64,000 nucleotides of DNA from assembly GCF_000733725.1 (NCBI RefSeq), contig NZ_JMQM01000001.1, forward strand, positions 1,240,001-1,304,000. Direction: 5' to 3'. Origin of the DNA: Nitratireductor basaltis (GTDB lineage: Bacteria; Pseudomonadota; Alphaproteobacteria; Rhizobiales; Rhizobiaceae). This document shows, one piece after another, positions 1 through 9,046 of the stretch. A program made the translations under genes and the position numbers. The notes below the pieces were generated by a model, which was given only the letters and a program-made list of their open reading frames with translations, was not told the origin of the DNA and made no database searches. Within the stretch, counting starts at the first letter, position 1. The number at the start of each line of letters is the position of its first letter.

Positions 1-1320
1 TCGGTGGCGCGGATCGTCGATCAGAAGGATCAACGCTTCGACGTCCTGCGCGGGCCAGCGGCGGGTCATCAGCTGTTCGCGCGCCGTCTGCGGATCGGGC
101 GCGTGGCGGATAAGCTTGATGACCTCGTCGATATTGGCAACAGCAATTGCCAAGCCGACCAGCACATGGGCGCGCTCACGCGCCTTGCGCAGCAGATATT
201 TCGTGCGCCGGCTGACCACGTCCTCGCGGAAGTGAACGAAGGCGCGCAACATGTCGAGGAGGTTCAGGACCTCCGGCTTGCCACCATTGAGCGCCACCAT
301 GTTGCAGCCGAAGGATGTCTGCAGCGGCGTATAGCGGTAGAGCTGGTTCAGCACGACATCGGCCATGGCCTCGCGCTTCAGCTCGATGACCACGCGATAG
401 CCCTGGCGGTCACTCTCGTCCCGAATGTCGGAGACACCCTCAATGCGCTTGTCACGCACGAGTTCGGCCATCTTCTCGATCATGGCCGCCTTGTTCACCT
501 GGTAGGGAACTTCGCTGATGATGATGGCTTCGCGGTCATTGCGGATGTTTTCGATATCCACGCGCCCGCGCATGACCACGGAACCACGGCCTGTCTCATA
601 GGCGCTGCGGATACCCGCGCGTCCCAGGATGATGCCGCCGGTCGGGAAATCCGGACCGGGGATGATTTCCATCATCTGATTGACAGACATTGCCGGATTT
701 TCGATCAGCGCCACGCAACCATCGATGACTTCCGACAGGTTGTGGGGCGGAATATTCGTCGCCATGCCGACGGCGATGCCGCCGGAACCATTGACCAGCA
801 GATTCGGATAACGCGCTGGCAGAACCTTGGGCTCGCTGGCGGAGCCGTCATAGGTATCCTGGAACTCGACCGTATCCTTGTCGATGTCGTTGAGGAGATC
901 TTCGGCCACCTTGGTCAGGCGCGATTCCGTGTAACGCATCGCTGCCGGAGGATCGCCGTCGATCGAGCCAAAATTGCCCTGCCCGTCGATCAGCGGCAGT
1001 CGCATGGACCAAGGCTGAGCCATGCGCACCAAGGCGTCGTAGATCGCCGCGTCGCCATGCGGGTGGTATTTACCCATCACGTCGGCAACGGGCCGCGCCG
1101 ATTTCACATATTTGCGGTTCCAGTGATAGCCGCTCTCATAGGAAGCATAGAGGATGCGGCGATGAACCGGCTTCAAGCCGTCGCGCACATCCGGCAGCGC
1201 GCGCGAGACGATCACGCTCATCGCGTAATCGAGATAGGAGCGCTGCATCTCCTCGATGATGGAAATTGGCTCGATGTCGTCAGGCTCGATCGGCCCGTTC
1301 GGCGTCGTCTGGTCTGTCAA
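1..1320 (-). CDS. gyrA: DNA gyrase subunit A, N-terminal 440 residues (cut by window edge)
   Basis: Breakage-reunion subunit of DNA gyrase, which introduces negative supercoils into DNA together with GyrB. Reading the minus strand from 1320 gives a typical GyrA start, with [20 protein letters not shown] near residue 20. The catalytic tyrosine lies in AMRYTE, Tyr130 (codon 933-931). The quinolone-resistance region reads [10 protein letters not shown] with Ala91 where E. coli has Ser83. The start must be TTG at 1320: an in-frame TAA lies seven codons upstream and no ATG or GTG lies between. The C-terminal DNA-wrapping domain falls outside the window. Identity is certain; only the start rests on reasoning. 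Confidence 0.97.
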   Translation of the reverse strand, partial: MTDQTTPNGPIEPDDIEPISIIEEMQRSYLDYAMSVIVSRALPDVRDGLKPVHRRILYASYESGYHWNRKYVKSARPVADVMGKYHPHGDAAIYDALVRMAQPWSMRLPLIDGQGNFGSIDGDPPAAMRYTESRLTKVAEDLLNDIDKDTVEFQDTYDGSASEPKVLPARYPNLLVNGSGGIAVGMATNIPPHNLSEVIDGCVALIENPAMSVNQMMEIIPGPDFPTGGIILGRAGIRSAYETGRGSVVMRGRVDIENIRNDREAIIISEVPYQVNKAAMIEKMAELVRDKRIEGVSDIRDESDRQGYRVVIELKREAMADVVLNQLYRYTPLQTSFGCNMVALNGGKPEVLNLLDMLRAFVHFREDVVSRRTKYLLRKARERAHVLVGLAIAVANIDEVIKLIRHAPDPQTAREQLMTRRWPAQDVEALILLIDDPRHR

Positions 1321-1576
1321 AGCGGTTTCACATTCCGGTTAAAGAATCATACGCTTCTTATATAGGAAGCTGACGGGGGACTCCAATTTTGCCGGCCTTC
1401 AACCACAGCTTATTTTGCCAACGATATCAGGTAGATATGGGTTGGCCTGTGGACGAAAGCGAAGAAATGAGGCAAAGCTTGCGCGCAAGCGGTCAAAAAT
1501 CGCTCAAACACGCGCTGCCAAGCAGTCAGCAAATCAGGAATTGCCGGCTGAAAGCCGGTCGGGATTGGAGCTTTTC

Positions 1577-2230
1577 ATGCCGGGTTTTGAAGCCATGCTG
1601 AACGCGCTTGTAACCTTGCTCGTGACGGTGGACCCACCCGGCCTTGCACCGCTCTTTCTGGGCGTAACCGCCGGCATGAACCGGGCAGAGCGCGGTCAGG
1701 TGGCGGTGCGTGCCTGCCTGATCGGACTTCTCGTGCTGACCGTGTTCGCATTGGCAGGAAGCGTGATCCTGTCCGTTCTCGGCATCACGCTGCCGGCCTT
1801 TCGCGTCGCCGGCGGAGTGCTTTTGTTCTGGATTGCGTTCGAGATGATTTTCGAGCGTCGGCAGGAGCGCCATGAGAAGAGCGCCAAACGCGCCATCACC
1901 CGCGACGAGATCCACAATATTGCTGCTTTCCCGCTGGCCATACCGCTGATTGCGGGCCCAGGCGCGATCTCCGCCTCGGTGCTGCTGTCGGGCGAGTTTT
2001 CCGACCCACTGGGGAAAGCAGCTCTCTTCGGCATCATCGCGCTGGTCCTCCTGATCACCTATTCGGTATTCGTACTGGCCGAGCGCGTTGATGCCTTTCT
2101 GGGAGAGACCGGCCGCTCAATCCTTACACGGCTGCTTGGCGTCCTTCTGGCAGCACTTGCGGTGCAGTTTGTCTCCGACGGCATAAAGGATCTTTTCCAG
2201 CTCGCGGGTGCGACGGCAGCTGGCGGATAG
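1577..2230 (+). CDS. MarC family integral membrane protein
   Basis: A 217-residue inner-membrane protein with about six hydrophobic segments. The N-terminal part reads LVTLLVTVDPPGLAPLFLG, the family's typical DPxGxxPxFL signature, and a second hydrophobic repeat includes PLAIPLIAGPGAISA. Both are hallmarks of the MarC/UPF0056 family, whose transport substrate is not established; the old link to multiple antibiotic resistance has not held up. I chose the ATG at 1577, preceded by GGAG; the open frame continues upstream to 1415, but that part is hydrophilic and unlike the family. It is divergent from gyrA, so the bases between 1321 and 1576 should hold both promoters. Confidence 0.9.
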   Translation: MPGFEAMLNALVTLLVTVDPPGLAPLFLGVTAGMNRAERGQVAVRACLIGLLVLTVFALAGSVILSVLGITLPAFRVAGGVLLFWIAFEMIFERRQERHEKSAKRAITRDEIHNIAAFPLAIPLIAGPGAISASVLLSGEFSDPLGKAALFGIIALVLLITYSVFVLAERVDAFLGETGRSILTRLLGVLLAALAVQFVSDGIKDLFQLAGATAAGG

Positions 2231-2306
2231 CAAGCCCAGGACAATCGATAGCTGCCACCGCGCGAAGCCGAGAAAGGCGTTCAGCGGCTTGTCGGAAAAT
2301 ATCTGA

Positions 2307-2798
2307 TTAAGACTTTTCCACCGGCATCATGAGACGCAAAACGGGCGCGCCCTGGAGGATGGCAGGCGCGGTATATTCCTCACGGTGATGCAGCACACGT
2401 CTCGCCCATTGCAGGCCCTGCGCCTCTATCCAATCAGACATGGACTGGTAATGGGAAAAGACGTCGCCGTCTTCCGCGCCGTGCCAGGCGGTGGCGAATG
2501 ACATGCGGGGAAAGTCGTGCCCGCGCATGTCCTCATGGCTGACATGGGCAGCCAAGGCGGCAGGCAGCGCGACCAGATATCGAAAGCCGTACGGACGGTC
2601 GTTCCGGGAGATGCCGATGAGACCGCTATGCTCGTATTCGCCACCATCTTCACCGACAGCAGCCACGGCCTTCTGCCTCAACGCCTCCATCAGCGAGATG
2701 ACCTTCTTCACCTCGCCTCGCGCAGCCTCCTCATGGGAACCCTGCCAGATCATCCCGAACAGGGTCTGTGCGTCACGCTCAGTCAGTTCGAAATTCAT
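2307..2798 (-). CDS. GyrI-like / effector-binding-domain-like protein
   Basis: A 163-residue soluble protein that I do not recognise by name. The C-terminal half resembles GyrI-like small-molecule-binding domains: a strand with FPRMSFATAWHG, a helix with HYQSMSDWIEAQGLQW, then a REEYTAP turn and a final strand VLRLMMPV, the pattern often seen before the end of AraC-type effector-binding folds. The N-terminal helix (residues 1-45) carries no DNA-binding motif that I can see. It lies between the MarC gene and ssb and is transcribed in the same direction as ssb, 30 bases downstream of it, so it could be cotranscribed. The domain assignment is pattern-based and could be wrong. Confidence 0.5.
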   Translation of the reverse strand: MNFELTERDAQTLFGMIWQGSHEEAARGEVKKVISLMEALRQKAVAAVGEDGGEYEHSGLIGISRNDRPYGFRYLVALPAALAAHVSHEDMRGHDFPRMSFATAWHGAEDGDVFSHYQSMSDWIEAQGLQWARRVLHHREEYTAPAILQGAPVLRLMMPVEKS

Positions 2799-2828
2799 TG
2801 GCAGACTCCCCGTGGGCGACTTTGAGGA

Positions 2829-3329
2829 TCAGAACGGGATTTCGTCGTCCAGATCGCGGGAGTAGCCACCGCCCCCGCCGCCACCGGAGGGTTCAGCGGG
2901 GCTGGACTGGCCGAAATCGGAGCGCTGGCCACCGCCACCGCCGCCGCCATAGCCGATCTGGTTGTCGCCGCCCTGCCCGCGCGTATCGAGCATCTGCAGC
3001 TCGCCGCGGAATTTCTGCAGCACGACTTCCGTCGTGTAACGGTCCTGGCCCTGCTGGTCCTGCCACTTGCGTGTCTGCAGCTGACCTTCCAGATAAACCT
3101 TGGCGCCCTTCTTCAGATACTGCTCGGCGACCTTTGCAAGATTGTCGTTGAAGATCACGACATTGTGCCACTCGGTGCGTTCCCGGCGTTCGCCCGTACC
3201 GCGGTCGCGCCAGGTTTCAGAGGTGGCGATGCGCAGATTGACAACCGGATCGCCAGAATTGAGGCGGCGGATCTCGGGATCGGCACCAAGATTGCCGACC
3301 AGTATGACTTTATTGACGCTGCCTGCCAT
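2829..3329 (-). CDS. ssb: single-stranded DNA-binding protein
   Basis: A 166-residue SSB that coats single-stranded DNA in replication, repair and recombination. The OB fold covers about residues 1-112 ([20 protein letters not shown], then [12 protein letters not shown] and [14 protein letters not shown]). A glycine-rich linker follows, and the acidic tip DLDDEIPF binds partner proteins. I start at the ATG at 3329; the frame runs 15 codons further upstream without resembling the family. A perfect LexA site lies 130 bases upstream (3459-3473), so SOS control is expected. It is divergent from uvrA, the same ssb/uvrA arrangement as in E. coli. Confidence 0.97.
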   Translation of the reverse strand: MAGSVNKVILVGNLGADPEIRRLNSGDPVVNLRIATSETWRDRGTGERRERTEWHNVVIFNDNLAKVAEQYLKKGAKVYLEGQLQTRKWQDQQGQDRYTTEVVLQKFRGELQMLDTRGQGGDNQIGYGGGGGGGQRSDFGQSSPAEPSGGGGGGGYSRDLDDEIPF

Positions 3330-3458
3330 TGCCCAACTCCACTCAAATTCAGCCTTCGCCGCTCCATGCGGCACTTCCGTTGCGACATACTCTAAAGGAA
3401 TTCAAACGCTGCAGCCGCAAATGCTGCGACTGACACCCGCTTCGTCCACAAATCTTTC

Positions 3459-3473
3459 GTTCTTATTTTGTTC
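3459..3473 (-). promoter_or_regulatory. LexA (SOS) box upstream of ssb
   Basis: Perfect match to the alphaproteobacterial LexA site GTTC-N7-GTTC: GTTC at 3459-3462, seven bases, GTTC at 3470-3473. On the minus strand it reads GAAC-N7-GAAC, 130 bases before the ssb start. Two more perfect sites occur in the window, and all three lie before SOS-type genes. Confidence 0.85.
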
Positions 3474-3533
3474 TAGGCCATCCCGCTTCATCAGACAAGA
3501 GGAGATGGAATGGCTTCAATAAGGAACCTCGCA

Positions 3534-3572
3534 AAAAAGCCCTGTAGCCAATCAAGACTGACAGGGCTTTTT
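3534..3572. terminator. Bidirectional hairpin terminator in the ssb-uvrA gap
   Basis: The arms AAAAAGCCCTGT (3534-3545) and ACAGGGCTTTTT (3561-3572) are a perfect 12-base inverted repeat around a 15-base loop. Each direction ends in a run of five or more T, so it can act as a Rho-independent terminator on either strand. No annotated gene ends here. What it terminates is open: a short plus-strand transcript starting near 3480, or a minus-strand transcript from the uvrA side. Confidence 0.75.
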
Positions 3573-3917
3573 CGGTCTTCTGACCTATGCCGGCCTCTAG
3601 CCGGATCTAATCTTGGCGGAACTCCGCCTTCATGTTTAACCAGCGATGTGTTTTGAAGCGCCGTCTGCGCATTGCCATGCCTGGCATTGTCGCGACTGAA
3701 ACCGGTTTGCGGCAGGTCGGCGTGGCTCTATTCAGTGACAGAGCCTTTAGCAACAGTCAGGTGGAGTCATGCCTCACTCCCAGATCCACTACCTTCGGGC
3801 AGCCATGTCACCGTCTCGGGCTTGTCCGGCAACGCAGGCTGTAAGATGAAGAGTGCTACCAACATCACCTCGCGTCAAGAAGTCGCCTGAAAATGTGATC
3901 GATAATGTCAGGAGACT

Positions 3918-3932
3918 GTTCCTTCTTTGTTC
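3918..3932 (+). promoter_or_regulatory. LexA (SOS) box upstream of uvrA
   Basis: Perfect GTTC-N7-GTTC: GTTC at 3918-3921, seven bases, GTTC at 3929-3932, 143 bases before the uvrA start codon. This fits LexA repression of nucleotide-excision repair. Confidence 0.85.
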
Positions 3933-4075
3933 TTTTTACTTGCCTCAGGGCATGTAAACACGCAAAAGAATGGCAGCCATGCGCATGTGACCATCGACAT
4001 CGCTCAGCACCTACCTACATGAGGCAAGGCTGAGTTTAGGCTTATTGCAATAGATCTACAAGGCAGCGACGGGGC

Positions 4076-6994
4076 ATGCCCGAGAACAAGCACATCACCA
4101 TACGCGGCGCGCGCGAGCATAATCTCAAGAATGTGGATCTTGATCTTCCGCGCGAAAAGCTGATCGTCATGACCGGCCTTTCTGGATCGGGCAAGTCCTC
4201 GCTTGCATTCGACACGATCTATGCCGAAGGCCAGCGGCGCTATGTCGAAAGTCTGTCGGCCTATGCGCGCCAATTCCTCGAAATGATGCAGAAGCCCGAT
4301 GTCGATCAGATCGATGGCCTTTCGCCGGCGATCTCCATCGAGCAGAAGACGACGTCGAAAAACCCGCGCTCAACCGTGGGGACGGTCACCGAGATCTACG
4401 ATTACATGCGCCTGCTGTTTGCGCGTGTGGGCATTCCCTATTCGCCCGCGACCGGGCTTCCGATCGAGAGCCAGACCGTCAGCCAGATGGTCGACCGTGT
4501 CCTCGAATTCGAGGAAGGCACGCGGCTCTACATCCTCGCGCCCATCGTTCGTGGCCGCAAGGGCGAGTATCGCAAGGAACTGGCGGACCTGCAGAAGCGC
4601 GGTTTCCAGCGGGTGAAAGTGGACGGCACGTTTTACGAGATCGCTGATGTTCCAGCACTCGACAAGAAGTACAAGCACGATATCGACGTGGTCGTGGACC
4701 GTATCGTCGTGCGTGACGACATGGCGACGCGGCTGGCGGATTCGATGGAAACCTGTCTCACGCTTTCGGGTGGCCTGGCGGTCGCCGAATTTGCCGACAA
4801 GCCGCTTCCCGAAGACGAGACTTCAAGCGGCGGTTCTGCGAACAAGTCGAAGAACGAAACGCATGAGCGGGTCGTCTTCTCGGAAAAGTTTGCCTGCCCG
4901 GTTTCGGGCTTCACGATCTCGGAGGTCGAGCCACGCCTCTTTTCGTTCAACAACCCTGCCGGTGCCTGTCCCACTTGCGACGGGCTGGGCAGCCAGCGCG
5001 ACGTCGACACGGATCTCGTCATTCCCGATGAGAACGCAATTCTGCGTGAAGGAGCCATCGCGCCCTGGGCGAAAAGCACGTCACCCTATTACCTGCAGAC
5101 GCTGGAAGGGCTCGGCAAGCAATTCGGTTTCAAGGTTTCGAACCGCTGGAAAGAACTGTCGCCGGAAGCGCGCAAGGCCGTACTGCATGGTACCGGCACG
5201 AAGAAGATCGCATTCGATTACAATGACGGCTTGCGCAGCTATCGCACGACGAAACCGTTCGAAGGGGTAATAACCAATCTTCAGCGGCGCTGGAAGGAAA
5301 CGGAATCGGCTTGGATGCGCGAGGAAATCGAGCGTTACATGTCCGCCCATCCCTGTCCCGCCTGTAGCGGCTACCGCCTCAAGCCCGAGGCACTGGCCGT
5401 CAAGATCGACGGACTCCATATCGGCGAAGTTACCGCCAAATCCATCAAGAATGCGCGCGAATGGTTCGACGCACTTCCTGCACGTCTGAACGACAAGCAG
5501 AACGAGATCGCTGCCCGCATCCTCAAGGAGATTCGCGAGCGGCTGGTCTTCCTGAACGATGTCGGCCTCGACTATCTGTCGCTTTCGCGCAATTCGGGCA
5601 CCTTGTCGGGTGGTGAAAGCCAGCGCATCCGCCTTGCCTCACAGATCGGGTCCGGTCTGACCGGCGTTCTCTACGTGCTCGACGAGCCATCAATCGGCCT
5701 GCACCAGCGCGACAATGACCGGCTATTGTCGACGCTTCGACATCTGCGCGACCTCGGCAACACCGTGATCGTGGTCGAGCATGACGAGGATGCCATTCTG
5801 ACGGCCGACCATGTGGTGGACATTGGTCCTGCTGCCGGTGTTCATGGCGGGCGCATCATAGCGGAAGGAACCCCTGCCGAAATCATGGCCAATCCCAATT
5901 CGCTCACCGGCAAGTATCTGACCGGTGCAATGGGCATTGCGAAACCGGAGAAACGCCGCGAAATCTCGAAGAAGCGGCGCGTTCGCGTGGTCGGTGCGCG
6001 CGGCAACAACCTGAAAGACGTCACAGCGGACATTCCGCTTGGCACTTTTGCATGCGTGACCGGCGTTTCAGGTGGCGGCAAGTCGACATTCCTCATCGAA
6101 ACCCTCTTCAAGGCGGCTTCGCGCCGCATAATGGGCAGCCGGGAGCATCCTGCCGAGCATGACCGGATCGAGGGTCTGGAGTTTCTCGACAAGGTCATCG
6201 ACATCGACCAGTCGCCCATCGGGCGTACACCGCGCTCCAATCCGGCAACCTATACCGGTGCCTTCACACCGATCCGCGACTGGTTTGCCGGCCTGCCGGA
6301 AGCCAAGGCGCGCGGATACCAGCCAGGGCGGTTCTCGTTCAACGTGAAGGGCGGGCGCTGTGAAGCCTGTCAGGGTGATGGTGTCATCAAGATCGAGATG
6401 CACTTCCTGCCCGATGTCTACGTCACCTGCGATGTCTGTCACGGCAAGCGCTACAATCGCGAGACGCTGGAAGTTACCTTCAAGGGCAAGTCGATTGCAG
6501 ATGTTCTTGAGATGACTGTCGAGGAAGGCGTCGAGTTTTTCGCCGCGGTCCCCGGTGTACGCGACAAGCTTGCCACCCTTGCACGCGTGGGGCTTGGCTA
6601 TATCCACATCGGCCAGCAGGCCACCACACTTTCAGGCGGCGAGGCGCAGCGCATCAAGCTTGCCAAGGAGTTGTCGAAACGCGCGACCGGCAAGACGCTC
6701 TACATCCTCGACGAGCCCACCACCGGCCTGCATTTCCATGATGTCGCCAAGCTTCTGGAAGTGCTGCATGAACTGGTGGATCAGGGCAATACGGTTGTCG
6801 TGATCGAGCACAATCTGGAGGTGATCAAGACAGCCGACTGGATTCTGGACCTTGGGCCGGAAGGTGGTGACGGTGGTGGTGAACTGGTTGCTGCCGGCTC
6901 GGTCGAGGAAGTGATCGCGGAGCCTCGCAGCTATACCGGTCATTTCCTGAAGGAACTTCTGGAGCGCCGCCCGGCCAAGCAGGCTGCCGAATAG
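4076..6994 (+). CDS. uvrA: excinuclease ABC subunit A
   Basis: Damage-recognition ATPase of nucleotide-excision repair, 972 residues, full length. It has two ABC ATPase modules. The first has Walker [10 protein letters not shown] at residues 34-42 and signature [13 protein letters not shown]; the second has GVSGGGKST and [13 protein letters not shown]. Zinc-binding cysteine pairs are present, [14 protein letters not shown] in module I and CEACQGDG...[10 protein letters not shown] in module II. The UvrB-binding and insertion regions lie between the first Walker A and its signature. A LexA box lies upstream. Its 3' end is ten bases from the convergent lpxB, with no clear terminator in between. 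Confidence 0.99.
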   Translation: MPENKHITIRGAREHNLKNVDLDLPREKLIVMTGLSGSGKSSLAFDTIYAEGQRRYVESLSAYARQFLEMMQKPDVDQIDGLSPAISIEQKTTSKNPRSTVGTVTEIYDYMRLLFARVGIPYSPATGLPIESQTVSQMVDRVLEFEEGTRLYILAPIVRGRKGEYRKELADLQKRGFQRVKVDGTFYEIADVPALDKKYKHDIDVVVDRIVVRDDMATRLADSMETCLTLSGGLAVAEFADKPLPEDETSSGGSANKSKNETHERVVFSEKFACPVSGFTISEVEPRLFSFNNPAGACPTCDGLGSQRDVDTDLVIPDENAILREGAIAPWAKSTSPYYLQTLEGLGKQFGFKVSNRWKELSPEARKAVLHGTGTKKIAFDYNDGLRSYRTTKPFEGVITNLQRRWKETESAWMREEIERYMSAHPCPACSGYRLKPEALAVKIDGLHIGEVTAKSIKNAREWFDALPARLNDKQNEIAARILKEIRERLVFLNDVGLDYLSLSRNSGTLSGGESQRIRLASQIGSGLTGVLYVLDEPSIGLHQRDNDRLLSTLRHLRDLGNTVIVVEHDEDAILTADHVVDIGPAAGVHGGRIIAEGTPAEIMANPNSLTGKYLTGAMGIAKPEKRREISKKRRVRVVGARGNNLKDVTADIPLGTFACVTGVSGGGKSTFLIETLFKAASRRIMGSREHPAEHDRIEGLEFLDKVIDIDQSPIGRTPRSNPATYTGAFTPIRDWFAGLPEAKARGYQPGRFSFNVKGGRCEACQGDGVIKIEMHFLPDVYVTCDVCHGKRYNRETLEVTFKGKSIADVLEMTVEEGVEFFAAVPGVRDKLATLARVGLGYIHIGQQATTLSGGEAQRIKLAKELSKRATGKTLYILDEPTTGLHFHDVAKLLEVLHELVDQGNTVVVIEHNLEVIKTADWILDLGPEGGDGGGELVAAGSVEEVIAEPRSYTGHFLKELLERRPAKQAAE

Positions 6995-7004
6995 GCAGCC
7001 GCTT

Positions 7005-8168
7005 TCAGCGCGACAACAGGTTCAGCACCGCTTTTGCCGCCAGTTCGCCCGAAGGCTCAGGTGTGGACAATGCGGCTGCGACCTGGGCAAATCCCTCGCG
7101 CTGTGCCTGCCGTGTGGGCGTATCCTCCCACAACTGTTCGGTAAGGCGCGCGAGATATTCCGGCCGCACGAAGTCGTCGAAGAATTCCGGCACGACCGGC
7201 CAGCCCGCGATGAGATTGGGCAGAGACGCCGACCAGACCGTGATCATGGATATCAGCATGCGCGCGAGCGGGTCTGTCTTGTAGCAGCTTGCGAAGGGTA
7301 TCCGGGCAAGCGCCAGTTCAAGGGCAACGGTTCCCGAACATGCAAGGGCCGCATCTGCTTGTGCGAAAGCCCGCCACTTTTCCTGTTCATCCAAGATGAT
7401 CCGCGGGGCAACGACCCAGTCCCGGGTCCCCTGCTCCACCAGCTTTTCCACATGGGGCACGGTTGGCAGGAGAAGTTCGAATTCATGCCCGCGATCGGCG
7501 AGCTGTTTCACCGTCTGGCCAAAGGGCTTGAGCAGCTTCGTTACTTCGCCGCGGCGGGAACCGGGCAGGACAAGCAGGTTTTTCCTGGCTGAGTGAACCT
7601 TTGGTGGACGTGCGAGTTGCTCATGGGCTGCGGCCAGGAGATTGCTGTCCGCATTAAGCCGGTGTCCGACATATGTTCCTGCCGGCCCGTCCAGTTCCCG
7701 CAGGACCTTCGGTTCGAATGGTAGCAGGCACAGGATATGATCCACATACGGCTTCATCTGGGCCGCACGGCCCGGGCGCCATGCCCAGACACTGGGGCAC
7801 ACATAGTGCACAATGGGCAGATCCGGCCTGGCTTCATGAACACGGCGTGCGACACGCAGCGCGAATTCGGGGCTATCGATCGTGATGAGGCATTCGGGTC
7901 TCGCCTCGACGATTGCGGAAGCAGTCTGGCGAATTCGACGAAGCAGACGCGGCAAATCCCGAATGATTGCCGAAACCCCCATCAATGCGATTTCCTCGGA
8001 GCGGAAGAGGCTCTTCAGCCCGAGCGCCTGAAGATTGCGGCCACCCACACCGACAAGCTCTACCTTTCTGCCGGACTGGCGTTCGAGCGCCGAGACGAGA
8101 TCCGCGCCGAGGATGTCTCCCGACTCCTCGCCGGCGACAATTGCAATGCGCATGGGCTGATCGCTCAA
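7005..8168 (-). CDS. lpxB: lipid-A-disaccharide synthase
   Basis: GT19 glycosyltransferase that joins lipid X to UDP-2,3-diacylglucosamine to make the lipid A disaccharide at the inner membrane. It has 387 residues, with N-terminal RIAIVAGEESGDILGADLV (the family's GExSGD motif), the middle CPSVWAWRPGRA segment typical of LpxB, and the C-terminal SGTVALELAL nucleotide-sugar region. It is the last gene of the lipid A run. Its start overlaps the lpxI stop by four bases (ATGA), so the two are translationally coupled. Confidence 0.97.
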   Translation of the reverse strand: MSDQPMRIAIVAGEESGDILGADLVSALERQSGRKVELVGVGGRNLQALGLKSLFRSEEIALMGVSAIIRDLPRLLRRIRQTASAIVEARPECLITIDSPEFALRVARRVHEARPDLPIVHYVCPSVWAWRPGRAAQMKPYVDHILCLLPFEPKVLRELDGPAGTYVGHRLNADSNLLAAAHEQLARPPKVHSARKNLLVLPGSRRGEVTKLLKPFGQTVKQLADRGHEFELLLPTVPHVEKLVEQGTRDWVVAPRIILDEQEKWRAFAQADAALACSGTVALELALARIPFASCYKTDPLARMLISMITVWSASLPNLIAGWPVVPEFFDDFVRPEYLARLTEQLWEDTPTRQAQREGFAQVAAALSTPEPSGELAAKAVLNLLSR

Positions 8169-9046
8169 TTATCGCTCTCCCGCATCCCCAGCACGAACAG
8201 GCCCAGTTCATCTGCACGCTTTATCGTTTCTGCCATGTCGAGCACCATTGCCCGCTCCGCATCCACGGCTATGCCCGACAGGCCGGCCTGTGCTGCATCC
8301 ACTATGGTTTGCGGGCCGATGGCGGGAAGGTCAGCACGGGCATCCTGTTGCGGTTTGGCACATTTTGCCAGCACGCCGCCTCTGGCACCGGCAAGACGCC
8401 CATGATCGCGCAATGCTTTCATGCGCTCAAGGAGACCATCGGTACCTTCTATACCTTCGAGCGCAACAGCGCGTCCGCCTACCGCAATGGCAGCCTGCCC
8501 TATATCGAGGGAACCGATTGCTCTTGCCGCTTCAGCCGCGGCCTTGATGTCGCGCAGGTCATTTCGGTTTGGCCTGACGCGACCCAGTGGGCCTGCAGGT
8601 GCCAGCAGATCAGGTGCGATCTCGTGCGCACCGACAACCTTGATGCCACGGCTTTCGATAAATCCGATAACCGCGCGCAGCAGCCCGTCATCCCCTTGCG
8701 CATAGGCCTTTATCAGGCGTGGAAGCTGCAGAAGGAAGGCTGGCGGAAAGCGCAATTGGCGCAATGGCGGTCGCGTGGCAACACCCCCGGCCAGGACGAG
8801 CCGGTCGACCCCCAGTCTGGAAAGTTCCGGGAGCATCAATGCCAACCGGGCCGGCGGAACCGGTCGTATATCGAGCTCCGCATAGTCTGATGGTTTGGCC
8901 TCGCCTTCTATCGCGACGATATATGGCTTTTCACCTTGCCGAAGCAGCGCGTCGACCACCTGGCGGGGCAGCATGCCGCTACCGGCGACCACGGCGACGC
9001 GTCCGCCTTCTTGCTTCCTGTTTGCCGCCTCAGCCCTCGGCCGCAT
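8165..9046 (-). CDS. lpxI: UDP-2,3-diacylglucosamine pyrophosphatase LpxI
   Basis: LpxI hydrolyses UDP-2,3-diacylglucosamine to lipid X and UMP, and replaces the unrelated LpxH in most alphaproteobacteria. The protein (formerly DUF1009) begins GGRVAVVAGSGMLPRQVVDA and ends with the C-terminal domain including GPQTIVDAAQAGLSGIAVDA. It has about 293 residues. The start is uncertain: ATGs at 9061, 9058, 9052 and 9046 are all in frame, all overlap the end of lpxA, and none has a strong ribosome-binding site. I list the last one. It lies between lpxA and lpxB, where the enzyme for that very step is expected. Confidence 0.92.
   Translation of the reverse strand: MRPRAEAANRKQEGGRVAVVAGSGMLPRQVVDALLRQGEKPYIVAIEGEAKPSDYAELDIRPVPPARLALMLPELSRLGVDRLVLAGGVATRPPLRQLRFPPAFLLQLPRLIKAYAQGDDGLLRAVIGFIESRGIKVVGAHEIAPDLLAPAGPLGRVRPNRNDLRDIKAAAEAARAIGSLDIGQAAIAVGGRAVALEGIEGTDGLLERMKALRDHGRLAGARGGVLAKCAKPQQDARADLPAIGPQTIVDAAQAGLSGIAVDAERAMVLDMAETIKRADELGLFVLGMRESDN

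Larger units (their letters stand above)
3330..4075. other. Long divergent intergenic region between ssb and uvrA
   Basis: This 746-base gap carries the divergent promoters of ssb and uvrA, a LexA box for each (3459-3473 and 3918-3932), a strong terminator hairpin (3534-3572), and smaller inverted repeats at 3615-3628 (GGCGGA/TCCGCC) and 3724-3745 (GGCTCT/AGAGCC). Open frames here are short. The best are a five-codon frame at 3505-3522 (Met-Glu-Trp-Leu-Gln) after GAGGAG, and a 32-codon minus-strand frame of about 100 bases ending near 3770. None resembles a known protein, so I call no gene. Confidence 0.6.

Noticed and set aside
4-1365. Plus-strand open frame of 453 codons
   Set aside because: It is the mirror of gyrA on the minus strand, whose motifs are unmistakable.
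1415-1576. Longer start for the MarC gene
   Set aside because: The extra 54 residues are basic and hydrophilic and do not fit an inner-membrane protein; the ATG at 1577 has a ribosome-binding site.
3632-3890. Two overlapping plus-strand frames of 70 and 72 codons between ssb and uvrA
   Set aside because: No domain, no convincing ribosome-binding site, and the stretch contains hairpins more typical of intergenic DNA.
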